From Ophiosphaerella korrae (Eukaryota > Ascomycota > Dothideomycetes > Pleosporales > Phaeosphaeriaceae): a stretch of DNA of 64,000 bases. Every line of letters begins with the position of its first letter. Position 1 is the first letter of the stretch. The stretch lies in NCBI GenBank assembly GCA_028456385.1, contig JALNQF010000041.1, positions 225,685 to 289,684 of the forward strand, read 5' to 3'. The position numbers and the translations under genes are program-made. The notes below the pieces were generated by a model, which made no database searches, was not told the origin of the DNA, and saw nothing but the letters and a program-made list of their open reading frames with translations. Shown in pieces: positions 23,501-35,571 of this stretch.

Positions 23501-24066
23501 GGCGATAAATCGGGGCGTGACTGCGCAAACGCAAACTTGATGGGTTTGTCGTTGACTGGGCGCTGGTCAGTATCCATTGATTCGGGCGAGTCTGCGCTGG
23601 GCCTGCGGGGTGTGTTTTCCTGGCCCTGGGCGTGGCGAGGCACAAAGGGAGCCGAGTTGCCAATGTCAGTCGAGTCACCCAGCGGGCGACGCGGGCTCTT
23701 GGACTTGCTGGTGCGGGTGCGCGGCGATGAGCGGAAGGGTGCTGAGCGGCGGAGGGAGAATCTCTTGGTGGTTGGGGCGGCCTGCACAGCGAGTGGCGAC
23801 TCGGGATGGGCCCGGGTCGGGCTGGTTGGCTTGTGAGGTTTGGGACTGAAGGCGCGCGCCAAACCCAAAGGCGAGAGGGGTGAGCGGGGTGAGTCTGTGT
23901 TGCGCAGCTGAAAGCGCGAAGGCTTGGAAGGCGAGCGGGAGAGGGAGCGGCGAAGTTGCTGGAGGTGGGAGAAGTGCGTGGCCTCGAGGCGATAGCTGTG
24001 GGGGTGGGTGGGCGAAGGCAGGTGCATGGTGCCGCCTTCGCGGTGTGGCGAGCAAGCGAAATCCAT
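20563..24066 (-). CDS. wee1: Wee1/Swe1-type cell-cycle inhibitory protein kinase
   Basis: The open frame is 1167 codons. It contains one in-frame intron at 21357-21310 (48 nt, GTCAGC donor, TACTAAC branch, CAAG acceptor), leaving about 1151 residues. A long Ser/Pro-rich regulatory N-terminus precedes the kinase domain from about residue 772. Visible motifs are the Wee1-type loop GEFSTIYRV, the VVKKSKKPYTG lysine strand, EYCEGGNLRNYL, the catalytic loop HLDLKPANI and IADFGLA. Wee1 phosphorylates the Tyr in the ATP loop of Cdk1 and delays mitosis. Many SP/TP sites in the N-terminus fit control by Cdk1. The HLDLKPAN loop and the domain order make the call strong. Confidence 0.93.
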   Translation of the reverse strand: MDFACSPHREGGTMHLPSPTHPHSYRLEATHFSHLQQLRRSLSRSPSKPSRFQLRNTDSPRSPLSPLGLARAFSPKPHKPTSPTRAHPESPLAVQAAPTTKRFSLRRSAPFRSSPRTRTSKSKSPRRPLGDSTDIGNSAPFVPRHAQGQENTPRRPSADSPESMDTDQRPVNDKPIKFAFAQSRPDLSPAPPAKSSPLKRNDGLMNLSGDTGSSPVAKRRSLHGASSLGADFESIFDQIPATKAAEETRVYIEPNAFSFSSPVNTTGTPLRRTTSLRKSTLSQRVSNTPRAKPAYDGEFALPGAAASKTRNRMSLDSSIGSISSTAQTPFRNSMFDASRMGLPQPSRNSFGSSQPHPLSYAHTPSSASSNVSGDTPMAPPRSSVFGFPQAAPAAPNQHFSRSLPIGACRPHVLEGDEASQEPFDTPFKVIAPPPMAFSTGLLSKKNRNVDEPAAGAGIYVMPDTPSKRQSFPPAAADRTHNLDTPLVKRKGSLFGESTRPQHQFGTPSTPFSANVSKFSMDNLGKRTSIFGNMDNSHPRRGSFISIDGDDDTQLDTQSPTANRMTDSQSSADDMPPTPTKPSGSSSRRSKESSLRRKTFRSRPSIGADTFAAPENDNKPTSKYSTPATIHLCLLNDERSSDNEGLSFDTWESPPSPIVTLPQPRGNSKKLAQSACPPRGSFRPSNCSFSNKNITKTLVATSASFSAASPPPVEAFSALDASRLSLSGHRRDSHPFAQSLSALPPATPTTPREHHFFNSVQGAIPIGLTKNDVDESLAERFHEVKQLDSSQGEFSTIYRVSKPVRPSPGKSPAGGLVWVVKKSKKPYTGAGDRARKIREVDILYALRNNDHVLNIKTHWEAEAHLYIQTEYCEGGNLRNYLDTVGYNSRLDDFRIWKILLELSMVSTPYLIIISVLTSLKGLAFIHNSGYIHLDLKPANILIDFEGGLKIADFGLASQWPAPKHIDGEGDRHYLAPEALTGRFDKPADVFSLGMMLAEIAGNCVIPENGTFWQMLRSGESDGVLPSLTWSADSATLSRDSHGDPVSEQSRVSMDAFLMSDIDNDSMSSINVRRGSSPEEELARAPKFMVERFDSNSMDFVVKAMLHQNPDERPTAEQVLYCFGCRWVEARRRSGATVYEGNFGPGDDLLATFVNDAPHDPDTDMMDMS

Positions 24067-26281
24067 GGCGCGGGTGAAAGAGCGCGTGGGTTGGGGACCG
24101 TGTTAGGCGGGGTGCGAGGACAAGCGCTGTGAATGGTGGTAGGCGAGCTGGTGTGCCTCTGGGGTCGCGTGGCAGCGAGGTGATGAGATCGCCCAGGCAG
24201 GTGCCGTACACATGAAGGAGGTCAGAGGGCCGGTAGATGGCGAGAGCGCGGGGTTTTTTTGCTATGAAGCGGAGCCAGGCGGTGTTTTTGTTGTGGTGGC
24301 GGATGATGGTATGTCGAGTTGAGGCTGCTGGAATGTGCGAAACAGCAGCAGCAGACGCGCTTGGTTGTTGGGACTGTCGACGCCTGGTTTCTCCCGATGA
24401 TCCTCCTCAGCAAGCAACGTCCGAATAAATCCGCGGTGCCTCCATGCAAGGCCTGCGGGAGCTGCACGGGGGTAGAAGAGCGTGTGAGGGCGAAGGTGAG
24501 AAGGAGAGAGGGCAGCTGGCGTAGGCTAAGACTGTTTGCGCACTGTTGGAGGTGGGTGGCGAGGCTGGGATGTCGCGTAAACAAGGGCAGACAAATTGGC
24601 AGGCGCGACACCAACACCACGGGCAGGCGCGATGCAGTGGTGGCGATGATGACTTCGGTGGATGCAAGGCCAATTGTCGGGAGCAAAGTGTCGAATGTCA
24701 GGTATTTGGCGATGTGGAGAGCCTTGAGAAAGCGTCACAGCGATCGGGCGATGGTTTATGGGAGGAGAGCGCGCCCGCCTCGCTGCACGCTCGCCTTCCC
24801 TGTTCGGGCTCGGTCCGTGCGCCCCAACGTGCACTTCCCGATAAAAACACGGTGCAGGGCGGCTGAGGCCAATCATTCCAGATGGACCAGCTCACAATGA
24901 AGCGCGTCGGAAGAAAAGGCCAGCTCGACGCAATCGTCGACGGGGACATGCGCGGCGAGCTTCGCTTCTGCTGCACAGCGCATCGCCGTGTTCGCAGCTG
25001 CACGTGTGCGTGGTTGCAGTTGCCTCCCGTTGCGTCTCGCGTGTTTACCACAACAAACATGTAAACATGGCGGCATCCACCACCATGGTTGTGGGCAGGC
25101 CTCGTCAAGCACACGAATCGCCCGCCCGCACAACGGCAGGGCACCCCTATCTCATCATTCGCCCGTTCAACCCTAAATTGGTCCAATCTTAACACGCTTC
25201 ATGCGAAAAAGGGGCTCATTCCGGGAACCCGACCCTCAAAGTGTTCGCTCGACCGCCGGCCCGCTTCCTTAGTTCTCCACATTATGATTGACCATGCAGT
25301 CGACGTGGCTTCTGCTATCGATTGATTCTCCATTATCGATTGATGAGGTGGCCTGCTCCACTCGGCCTGGGGGTTGTAAGGAGCCACGTCCAAGACCACA
25401 AGTAGAAATCCAGCATAGCCAGCTACATACACGGCAACCAGTCTCACATCTCAACTCCATGTGCCTAAATCGTAATGCTCGAACCCCCAAGCCTTCTGAC
25501 GTTAGAAAGAGAATGGCTGCGGAACCGGCTGTCGCGGATGCCATGTCCACAGGGGCCACCCACTGGGTTTGCGCCTCATGCGTAATCTGCCCAAAGGCAA
25601 ACCTCTTCCATCCATGAAACGAGCAATTTGATGTCGTCGACAGATCCTAATAGTCCAGCACCATATTCATATACGCGTTGCGTTTTCCGAACCACAACAA
25701 CAATAACGTCACCGCGGGCGTGGCGTCTTGTTTGTTGTTTTTCTCTTGGCCCCGACCCCAAACATTGAAACACGTCTTCGTGGCTTCTTCTCAAGCTCCC
25801 ATTAACTTTATTGACAGCCATCACGCGTGTGATGGACGTGATGTGATAGAATTGCCTTTTTTTTGTGACTGCCGTTCTCTACGATCGGGCTTGTCGTTGG
25901 TGATGGCCTGTCTGGCTTCTTCTGCGGCCCAGGCTCATGAGGTCAACAACAAGGCCCCGTACCTGCTTCGACTGCCCACCACTGCCCCACCAGGATGGCG
26001 CTGCTTTCTTGAACCCTGGATTCCCATGATCGCAAGTTCACTACACGGCCATGTTCCAACCTAAGTATATCTCACTGACGATCTCAAATAAAAGGAAATT
26101 GCTACCGTACACAAGCACCCCCACTACGCACAATGCCCGAGTGCCCTGTTCCTGTTCGTTTCAGATCCCGAGCCAACGGCGTACGATCTGCTGTAAATGT
26201 CGTGCAGCCTCCCTAGGTCATGTCGGCACAAGCCCCAGCATCAGCCTCGCCTTCACTAACTTTCGCTGGTTGGGTGAGCAA
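24067..26281. other. Wee1 upstream region and intergenic, 2.2 kb
   Basis: The sequence is GC-rich to about 25200 and gives overlapping open frames on both strands, but none resembles a protein family. A long 5' leader for the kinase is possible. No repeat or RNA gene was recognised before the MITE. Confidence 0.5.
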
Positions 26282-26291
26282 GAATAGAGCA

Positions 26292-26715
26292 GGGTTGATA
26301 CCTTGGCAGTAATTACTACTAATTATTACTTTTTTAACATAATTATTATCGCTTTAATATAAAAGCTAAAATTCTATAAAATTTATACAGGATACTATAT
26401 ACTCTAAAGTATAAGTCTAGAATTTTGGTATATTTTAAATAAATTTATAGCTTGAATAAATATTAAAAGAACGTGAAAAATACGAAGTACTGGAGTCCAG
26501 TACCAAGTTCTGGTAGTAAATACTACTTTTTACCTTAATATATTTTTTATTAGCGCTATTAATATATTAAATAAAAGTTAAAATTCTAGACTTATAGTTT
26601 AGAGTATCTAGTATTCTATATACATTTTATAGGATTTTAGCTTTTATATTAAAGCTATAATAATTATTTTAAAAAAAGTAGTAATTGGTAGTAATTATTA
26701 CCAAGGTATCAACCG
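26292..26715. mobile_element. 424 bp long-TIR MITE, Mutator-like (MULE-derived)
   Basis: The ends form inverted repeats of about 135-150 bases beginning GGTTGATACCTTGG. They include the shared blocks TTTAATATAAAAGCTAAAAT and GTCTAGAATTTT. The insertion is bordered by a perfect 10 bp direct duplication, GAATAGAGCA, at 26282-26291 and 26716-26725. Long terminal repeats with 9-11 bp duplications are the hallmark of Mutator-like elements. There is no coding capacity. The centre holds a short palindrome, GTACTGGAGTCCAGTAC. The same terminal repeat begins at about 62470, which suggests a family with larger members. Confidence 0.87.
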
Positions 26716-26725
26716 GAATAGAGCA

Positions 26726-27465
26726 CAGATGCATCGCCACAGCAACATCACCATGCTTCGTACACACAACTGTCAGACTACAGATTCAACTATCTAGGAG
26801 TTGCCTGCTACGTTCGCTGCCCGACATTGAAACCACAGGGCTGCTATGAGACCATCCAGACGGACCGATGAAAGGCACAGCATCCCCACGCCGATTGAAG
26901 ACTTCTTCGGACCCCGCACCTTCTACACCCACAGTGTATTATTCCATCCTAGATCTCCAGTAGAATCGATGCCCAACTTGCGCACATCCTTATTTCCGGC
27001 ATCTAGATTAGCAAGGATAGCCTAACCACGGCCACACGCGCTCTTCGCATCATCGTCTTCAAACGACTGGTCGAGTAGATCTAAACGGGCCCTTCTGTTC
27101 TGCGAAAAAAAGCCAGGACACAGCAGGCTCGGAGACACCGCCGGCGGGGCTGTCGTATACCCTATGCAGCACGGTCGCCAGTTATGACGTCTTGGTCGTG
27201 TTCTTTAATTTTTACAAAGGTTTTGGGTTTGGTTTCCGGGTGCTGAACGTATTACTGCTGCAGAGTCTTCAACCCCTCTAGAGAATGCTCCAGGATGATA
27301 GATGTTCAACAGCTATACTATGACAAATGTAAACAGACCCGCGGGCACTAGGTCCGACTACATCACGCGAGCTTGTGTGTGGCGTGGGGTCGTAACAGCA
27401 CTTGTCGCATAGGGCTGATGTGTATTGTAAACAGTGTGGTATCCCTTGACTGCCCTCAGGGAAGA
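26726..27465. other. Intergenic, 740 bases
   Basis: No gene was recognised. It is the 3' flank of the membrane protein gene on the minus strand. Confidence 0.5.
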
Positions 27466-28323
27466 TCAAACTGGTCGTTTCGAGTTTCGATTCGAATTTT
27501 GAATGGGCAGCTCCACCAGCCAGGTCGATGCTCTGACTCCCAACTCATATCTCGGTGACAATTGTCCAGACAGCTCGGTTTTTGGATAGGCTGTCGTAGA
27601 CGAAAGCTGGTGAATCCGGACATCCGCGTCATGCAACTCTGCTGGGTATGCTTCACGCTTTGCCTCTGCATCTTCTGCCTGAATTGACTTACGCCGATAC
27701 CTTACAAGCAGAAATGCGGCGATAGCAATCATAATGGTACCGACTCCAATTCCCACACCAAATCCAGCTTTTGCGCCTGTAGAAAGGCCTTCAGATACCT
27801 CTGCCGCACTCGTCGAACTCGCAAGCGATGCACTTGCACCCGTTTGTGCAGGACTTGCTGTTGCGACGCTTGCATCCATTGTCCTCGTTGCCCTGCCTGG
27901 TAGGTCCTTCACAGTAAATGGATTGCCCATGTTCCCTTCTGCGCTCCCTAGCTGCGCACGAATAGTAAAGCTTGCATCCTTCATCAAACAGCTACTGACG
28001 CCATCGCGGAACCACTGCTGCACTTGCGTCCACACCTGTGCAGCACAGAACACTTGCTCGTCGAAGCACGGTAGGTCGTTTGCGTAGTATGCGCATTCGC
28101 AAGGGCCAGGCCAGACAGTATTGGTCGTAATTTTCTCCTTGCACGCCAGGCGGATAGAGTCCCACCGCTTAGCACAAGAATTCATCCGAGTCGTGACAGC
28201 GCGACACTCCGCATTCGTAAACGTCTCCTGCGCCCATCCTCCCACACAAAGCCACGCAGCCACGACCCAAAGCCAAAGCCAGGGCCGCATAGTAGCATTG
28301 CCGCAGTCTCGCATACTCGCCAT
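27466..28323 (-). CDS. Single-pass membrane protein with cysteine-rich ectodomain, unknown function
   Basis: 285 residues in one frame. A signal peptide (WLWLWVVAAWLCVGGWA region) leads to an ectodomain of about 110 residues with eight or more cysteines (CRAV, NSCAKRW, CKEK, GPCECAYYANDLPCFDEQVFC, SSCLMKD). A Ser/Thr/Ala stalk follows, then one membrane span (GFGVGIGVGTIMIAIAAFLLV) flanked by basic RYRRK, and a cytoplasmic tail of about 75 residues. Start could be at residue 1 or at the Met at residue 12, nearer the hydrophobic core. Many filamentous fungi have such Cys-ectodomain/stalk/TM proteins with an unknown role, and a wall-facing sensor or adhesion function is only a guess. The C-terminus may hide a short intron. 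Confidence 0.7.
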   Translation of the reverse strand: MASMRDCGNATMRPWLWLWVVAAWLCVGGWAQETFTNAECRAVTTRMNSCAKRWDSIRLACKEKITTNTVWPGPCECAYYANDLPCFDEQVFCAAQVWTQVQQWFRDGVSSCLMKDASFTIRAQLGSAEGNMGNPFTVKDLPGRATRTMDASVATASPAQTGASASLASSTSAAEVSEGLSTGAKAGFGVGIGVGTIMIAIAAFLLVRYRRKSIQAEDAEAKREAYPAELHDADVRIHQLSSTTAYPKTELSGQLSPRYELGVRASTWLVELPIQNSNRNSKRPV

Positions 28324-29344
28324 GACAGCTCAAAGGCGAAAGGTATACAAGTAAAAGTATTAAAAAGTAGACAGTTACCGAACGAAGTGACTTTTACAAA
28401 TCGCACATTCACAGCAGCAGCCTCGTAGCTACATATATCGCACCACGGAAATAGCATGCGCTTGGTGATACTTGCCACGCTCAATGTGTGCCTCATCGAT
28501 GGGGCTCGGTATCGCAGTCGAGCTGCATATTTTGAAACACTTTTGGTGATGTATACCCTCGCGAGACAATGCGTGCCCGTTGCGCTCCACCTGCGCGACT
28601 CAACGGGTATCAGCCTCACGGCACGGGTCGTGCGAGAAAACCGTTCATCGCGGCCAACGGTGTGCAGTTGGTAATATACAACTAAGTATCGCGATGGCGT
28701 CTACATCACAATACTAATCATGCCAACATACTCAAACTTCATCTGCATACTCACATGCGGTTATTCGCGTAGAATTTCTGCTTGCTTACTGCATGTTTCG
28801 ATTTCGTGTGGATTATTCATCACATCCCATGGTGCTGGTTGGAGAAGTTCTGAAGCACGTACCGTGTTTGTGAGACATGGAAACTCTTGGAAGGGATAAT
28901 TGGGCAATGCAAGCAATGTGGTAGGTGGAGAAACAACTCTACTAGGGAACGATACGTGACCTATAATAGGAGATGAATGGTGAGGTGCAAGGGGTTTGAA
29001 AGGCACAAGAAGGAGGGTTAATGTTAAGAGGAGGAAATGGCGCCAGGAGAAGAGGGTTTAGTTTGGGAATTAAGGTTCCGGTGAGGGTTTTGTAAAGCAT
29101 GTAAGAAATTGTAAGAGTACGGACCGGGTTTGTTATTGTAATAGTTGCGCCTGGTCAGTAATTGGGTCGGTAGCGGTGAGTCAAGGGGAGAGATTGAGTC
29201 AAGGTGAAGGCCGGAGGGAACAACGTTGATCCCCCGATGCGTCAATGGCGGGGTGAGTCAAGAGCAAAAGTTAGCCCCGCGATAAATTGCCCACGAGACA
29301 CAAAGCTGCCAGATAAACCGTCCCAATTCCCTGCACTCGCAAAC
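28324..29344. other. Divergent intergenic, 1 kb
   Basis: Upstream region of both the membrane protein gene (-) and the lysyl-tRNA synthetase gene (+). No gene or repeat was recognised. Confidence 0.5.
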
Positions 29345-31455
<2,111 letters not shown>

Positions 31456-31622
31456 TTATTGCATAGCATCTAGCGTATCAGATAAGGTTGGACGGACGTA
31501 TGGGCGTGCTATATGGCTGCCTGGATTTGAGGTATAACACCGTCAAGTGAGAATTCAAAAGTCTGATGCTTGGAATACCTAACCGTTTCCAATGAGAAAA
31601 TCAGATCCATGATCGTACAGCT

Positions 31623-33058
31623 TTACTCTTTTGACCCGTTGGCTAATGCTTCGCCATCTGCTGAATACTTTGGTTTGAAAGGAAGCTTCTGCAGCTGCTT
31701 CATCGGATTCGCGTCGATGTCGAATAGCTTGTAAAGCCACTTCAGGATGATGACGAAGCTTTCCGGTTCGCCCATGTGCTTGATGCCCGGGACAAACCTC
31801 GCCTCCTTCGGTGCCCCATGTTGTAACGCCAGATAGTAATCATCGATAGGAAAGATCTCATCCTCGGTCCCATTCACCAACAGCAACCTCGCACACTCCG
31901 CCCGATCCAACGTCCCATCCCTCAACAAACTGAACTTCTCGCTAGCCTCTCTCTTGAACGCCTCCACATCCTCCCCATACCCCCACTTATACGCCAACGT
32001 ATCTGCCAAATCAAACGGATACTCTAACCGATTCACACTGTCCAACCACTCCTTCTCAAACATATAATGACACCCACCCCCCAACGCCACCACCCCGGCC
32101 AACCTCTCCGCATGCGTATGCGCCACCCGCATCGCATAATACCCCCCCGTACTAAACCCCCACACCGCCGTCCTCCCACTCGCCAACTCCGCCCTCCCCT
32201 CCACCCACTCCAACACACTCGAATACAACCGATCCGGTGCCTCCACATCCCCCGCATCCGCCGGACAATCCCCTGTCCCCGGAATCTCTAGCACCACTGT
32301 AGCAACACCCACGTCGCGCCACCCCTCCATCCACACCGCCAGCTCCGTCCGGTACCCATCTAGCCCCGTAAATATCAACAGCGTCGGCACCGGCGTCGCA
32401 GCGCTTGCGTGCCCCGGCGCAAGATAGTACACGGGGATCGTGGCGCCCTCGTTGGCCCGCGCATGCACGTGCGGAATATGCACCTCTGCCACGCCCAGGC
32501 TTAGCTGCAGGCCCTTGAGGCACGCTTCTTTGCCGCGCGCCCAGGCTTTCCGCTGGAGAGCGGAGCGCGGCAGGGGGAAGCGCGCGATGCGGTACAGGGC
32601 CGAGCTGCGCAGGTAGAGTTCTGCCGCTTTAGCGGGGGAGTTGTCAGGGGACGCAGCTTTGGCGGCGAGGGCTTCGGCGTGAGGGAAGAAGGTCTGTGCA
32701 TAGGCGTCCCAATCGTAGGGTTCGTGGTGGGATGCTGCGGTAAGGGATTCGATTATTGGGGCGAAGTCGGTGGCGGTGGAGAACATGAAGGGGTAAACGC
32801 CCATTTCGGCCTGGGGAGGGGGGGGTTGTGTTAGTGGAGTGGGAAAAGAGCTTGTATTGGTGAGAATAAGTGGGCGCGGGAAGTGTGAAGTGTCTGATAT
32901 GGGATATGTGGGTTGTGAACGGGGCAAATTGCTAGAGAAACGCTAGAGCGTACAGGTTTCTTCCATTTTGTTTCCCAAAGCTGAGCAAAGGACTCGTGAT
33001 GCGGTGCTGGTATTTTGAGCTTATCTTGGATGAAGAACTTTCCGCCTGGTGCTGCCAT
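31623..33058 (-). CDS. Ayg1-like alpha/beta hydrolase (FrsA/DUF1100 family)
   Basis: Exons 33058-32954 and 32810-31623 (intron 143 nt, GTACGC donor, CCCCAG acceptor, phase 0) give about 430 residues. The first exon supplies LWETKWKKP, a motif shared with Ayg1-type proteins, and splices directly to GVYPFMF. The body shows LLIFTGLDGYR, VVLEIPGTGDCPADAGDV, the nucleophile elbow GFSTGGYYAMR (Ser), an acid residue in LLLVNGTEDEIFP and a late His in GIKHMGEP. In Aspergillus fumigatus, Ayg1 shortens a heptaketide to the naphthopyrone precursor of DHN melanin. This is a homolog, but no polyketide synthase or melanin gene is nearby, so the exact substrate is open. A start inside the second exon region would lose the conserved N-terminus. 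Confidence 0.87.
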
Positions 33059-33723
33059 TTTGGAGAGTGCCTAAAACTATCTCTTTTCTTTGTGGGGTGT
33101 TGGAGTGAGGTATTTACAAAATTGTGCGAAGAGTTGTGGCTTTTATTATGGAGATCACATATGCATGTAACCCTTCTTGTGGGTGCTTAGTATTCATACA
33201 TCTGATCCTCCAGACAGCCACAGTATTTCAGTGCGGATATCAGCTGGTGATTCGTTGTCGTAGTCCGTGAGCGGGGAGCCGAAGCGAGACATGCTACACC
33301 TGCATGACATCAATCAATCCCATCATAGTGTTTCATGTATGATTTCGGACATTGGCATCGGAAGCTCGGGAATGTCCGATATTTTTAACTGATTCTGGGC
33401 ACATGGGTGGGGAAGTGAAGGTGCCAAGGCACCTGTTCCACGACTTTGTAAACACCCATCTCACACTTATTCTCCTGGAATTAATTCTGGTGACTATTTT
33501 TCGGAAAACGATGATGATCCCTCGTGTATTTTTATTGATTGCCTTGCCTTTGACGGCCTGGCGTAATATGAACTAGGGAGACCAAGCCAAGCCACGCCAC
33601 GCTTGGTGCTGGTGAACAGCAACAGTAGGCAGCACTCAGCCTTGTTTCAATCAACACTCTTCTTCCCACGTAGCATACTTACATATTTGTTGCCATACAG
33701 CCAAGTTGCATAATGTAGGGCGC
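33059..33723. other. Intergenic, 665 bases
   Basis: Nothing recognised. The segment lies between divergently oriented genes. Confidence 0.5.
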
Positions 33724-35571
33724 ATGATGATTTATACCTCCCTTGACGAGTCCCAACGCCAGATCCGGCTCTTCCATCTCCACCCTGGAGGAGCTGGCGA
33801 TCCCCTACAGTGTTCCTTCACAGTAGTGTCCTTGGACAACGACACATTATTTGAAGTGCTCTCTTACGTATGAGATGATGAGCATGATACGCTGCCTATA
33901 CTCGTAGAGGACGAAGCGGTCCCAATCACAAGGAATTTACACAATGTGCTGATGAATATACGCTCACACAATCACGGAAGGGTAACTTGGATAGATACCT
34001 TATGCGTCAATTAGAAGGGCCTCACTGAGAGAGGCAGTCAAGTGAAGCTAATGTCAGACGTCTATGGCCGCGCGACTTGTGTGATTTGTTATCTTGGCGA
34101 ATACCGGGAAGATTCCGACATGATTATGGAATATATCAAACAAATGGGAGGCGACGAAAGCCCGCACATCAGTCCCTTTAACATGCCCACCCTAGAAATC
34201 TTTGACAAACCACCAGATTGGCACCTGTTGTTGTCCAACCTTATGAAGTTTTTCCAGCTCCCCTATTGGTCGCGTATTGGGGCGGTACAAGAATACCTTC
34301 TGGCTCGACGGACTATTCTGCAGTGTGGAACATGCATACTGCCTGGATATTTTATAATTCCAGTTTTGGGAAATTATATCGCGCACGTCAATGTATGTTG
34401 TAGAGACTATTCTAAGACGACACTATCAGCGGGAACCTCATTCGAAGAAAGCCCATTGAAAGTAGTGGCTACAGCTCTTTTGCCCTTAGTTACTGCTCTA
34501 CACGGTGACTGCAGAGATCTTTTCAGGTTGCTTGTGCTATTTAATTATCGGTCTAGTCGAGATACCCACGATAAGGTCTACGCGCTCCTCGGTTTATCAA
34601 ACGACGCGACGGCCCTGGTGGAACCAGATTATGCCATATCAACCCAAGATGTGTTTTGGACTCTAGCTTTGAATCGTTATCACCGAAACAAGAACCTGGA
34701 CTTCCTCAGTGTCTGTCGCAATTCAGTCACCACAGATATGCCTTCCTGGGTACATAATTGGACTTCTTCACAGACAGCGTGTTCTCCTGACCGGCAGACT
34801 TGGCTTTCCCATCTAGGTCAATTCAATGCAAGCGGAGATCAGCAATCAACTCTCAACATTCTGGATGACCATAGTCTCTGTTTAAAAGGAATCCTCTTGG
34901 ATAAGATTGATCATATCGAGCAGCCTCGTGACCCTCGATAACTGTCTAACACCCATAACCTACAACAAATATCAGGTTTTTCAACTGAGAAGAATAATCT
35001 CATGTATCACAACAATTTCCAAAGCTTAGAACAAGCATTCTATATTTCAAGGTATGCAGGGTTTCGCCTACAAAATATAGAAAACGATTCTACAGCCCTC
35101 GGCGAAAGGATAGATTTATGGCCTCAGTACCAACGCCTTGGTGTAAGCGACCAAAATGAAATTGGCTTGTGGGCTCAGTTCATTCAGCGAAACGAATCCG
35201 ACATAGACTTCACAGAAAGGAGTCGTTACGAAATGGCCATATTGGGCAATTGCTTAAATAGGAATTGCCGCTTCATAAGGACTGAAACCGGATACATTGG
35301 CCGGGTTCCGGAATCTAGCCAAGTGGGCGACCTTGTGGTAGTTCTTGCCGGCGGCAGAATACCTTATGTTCTACGCCCCAATTCTATGTCAAAGTTAAGG
35401 GATATTAAAAGAAGCCCAACTGATATGTCGCGCCACAGCAATGGGCCAGGGTTGCAGAACATAGAATACATGGTGGTTGGCGATGCTTATATCCACGGCG
35501 CTATGGATGGCGAAGCATTTGAGGATATCAATGATGAAGATGAACGATTTCAGAACTTCATACTGGTTTGA
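33724..35571 (+). pseudogene. HET-domain gene with three in-frame premature stops
   Basis: One uninterrupted frame of 616 codons is marred only by TGA at 33871-33873, TAG at 34012-34014 and TAA at 34939-34941, with no frameshift. Translation across the stops gives a full HET protein: SYV-stop-DDEHDT where the family has a Trp, and WIDTLCVN-stop where it has Gln (WIDAxCINQ). It continues with ATCVICYLGEY, then AVQEYLLAR, and the tail GDLVVVLAGGRIPYVLRP and VVGDAYIHGAMDGEAF. Each stop is explained by one C-to-T or G-to-A change (TGG to TGA, CAG to TAG, CAA to TAA), the RIP direction. The gene would have encoded a cell-death/incompatibility type protein and is presumed dead. Confidence 0.85.

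Noticed and set aside
23102..23836. 244-codon open frame antisense to wee1
   Set aside because: Antisense of the Ser/Pro-rich N-terminus; the wee1 frame is strongly supported by kinase motifs.
24222..25195. Several overlapping frames of 100-190 codons upstream of wee1
   Set aside because: GC-rich sequence keeps frames open on both strands; none has recognisable protein character.
33724..35571. Treating the second HET locus as two or three separate genes
   Set aside because: All pieces are in one frame with HET motifs in the correct order, split only by single-codon stops; one pseudogene is simpler.
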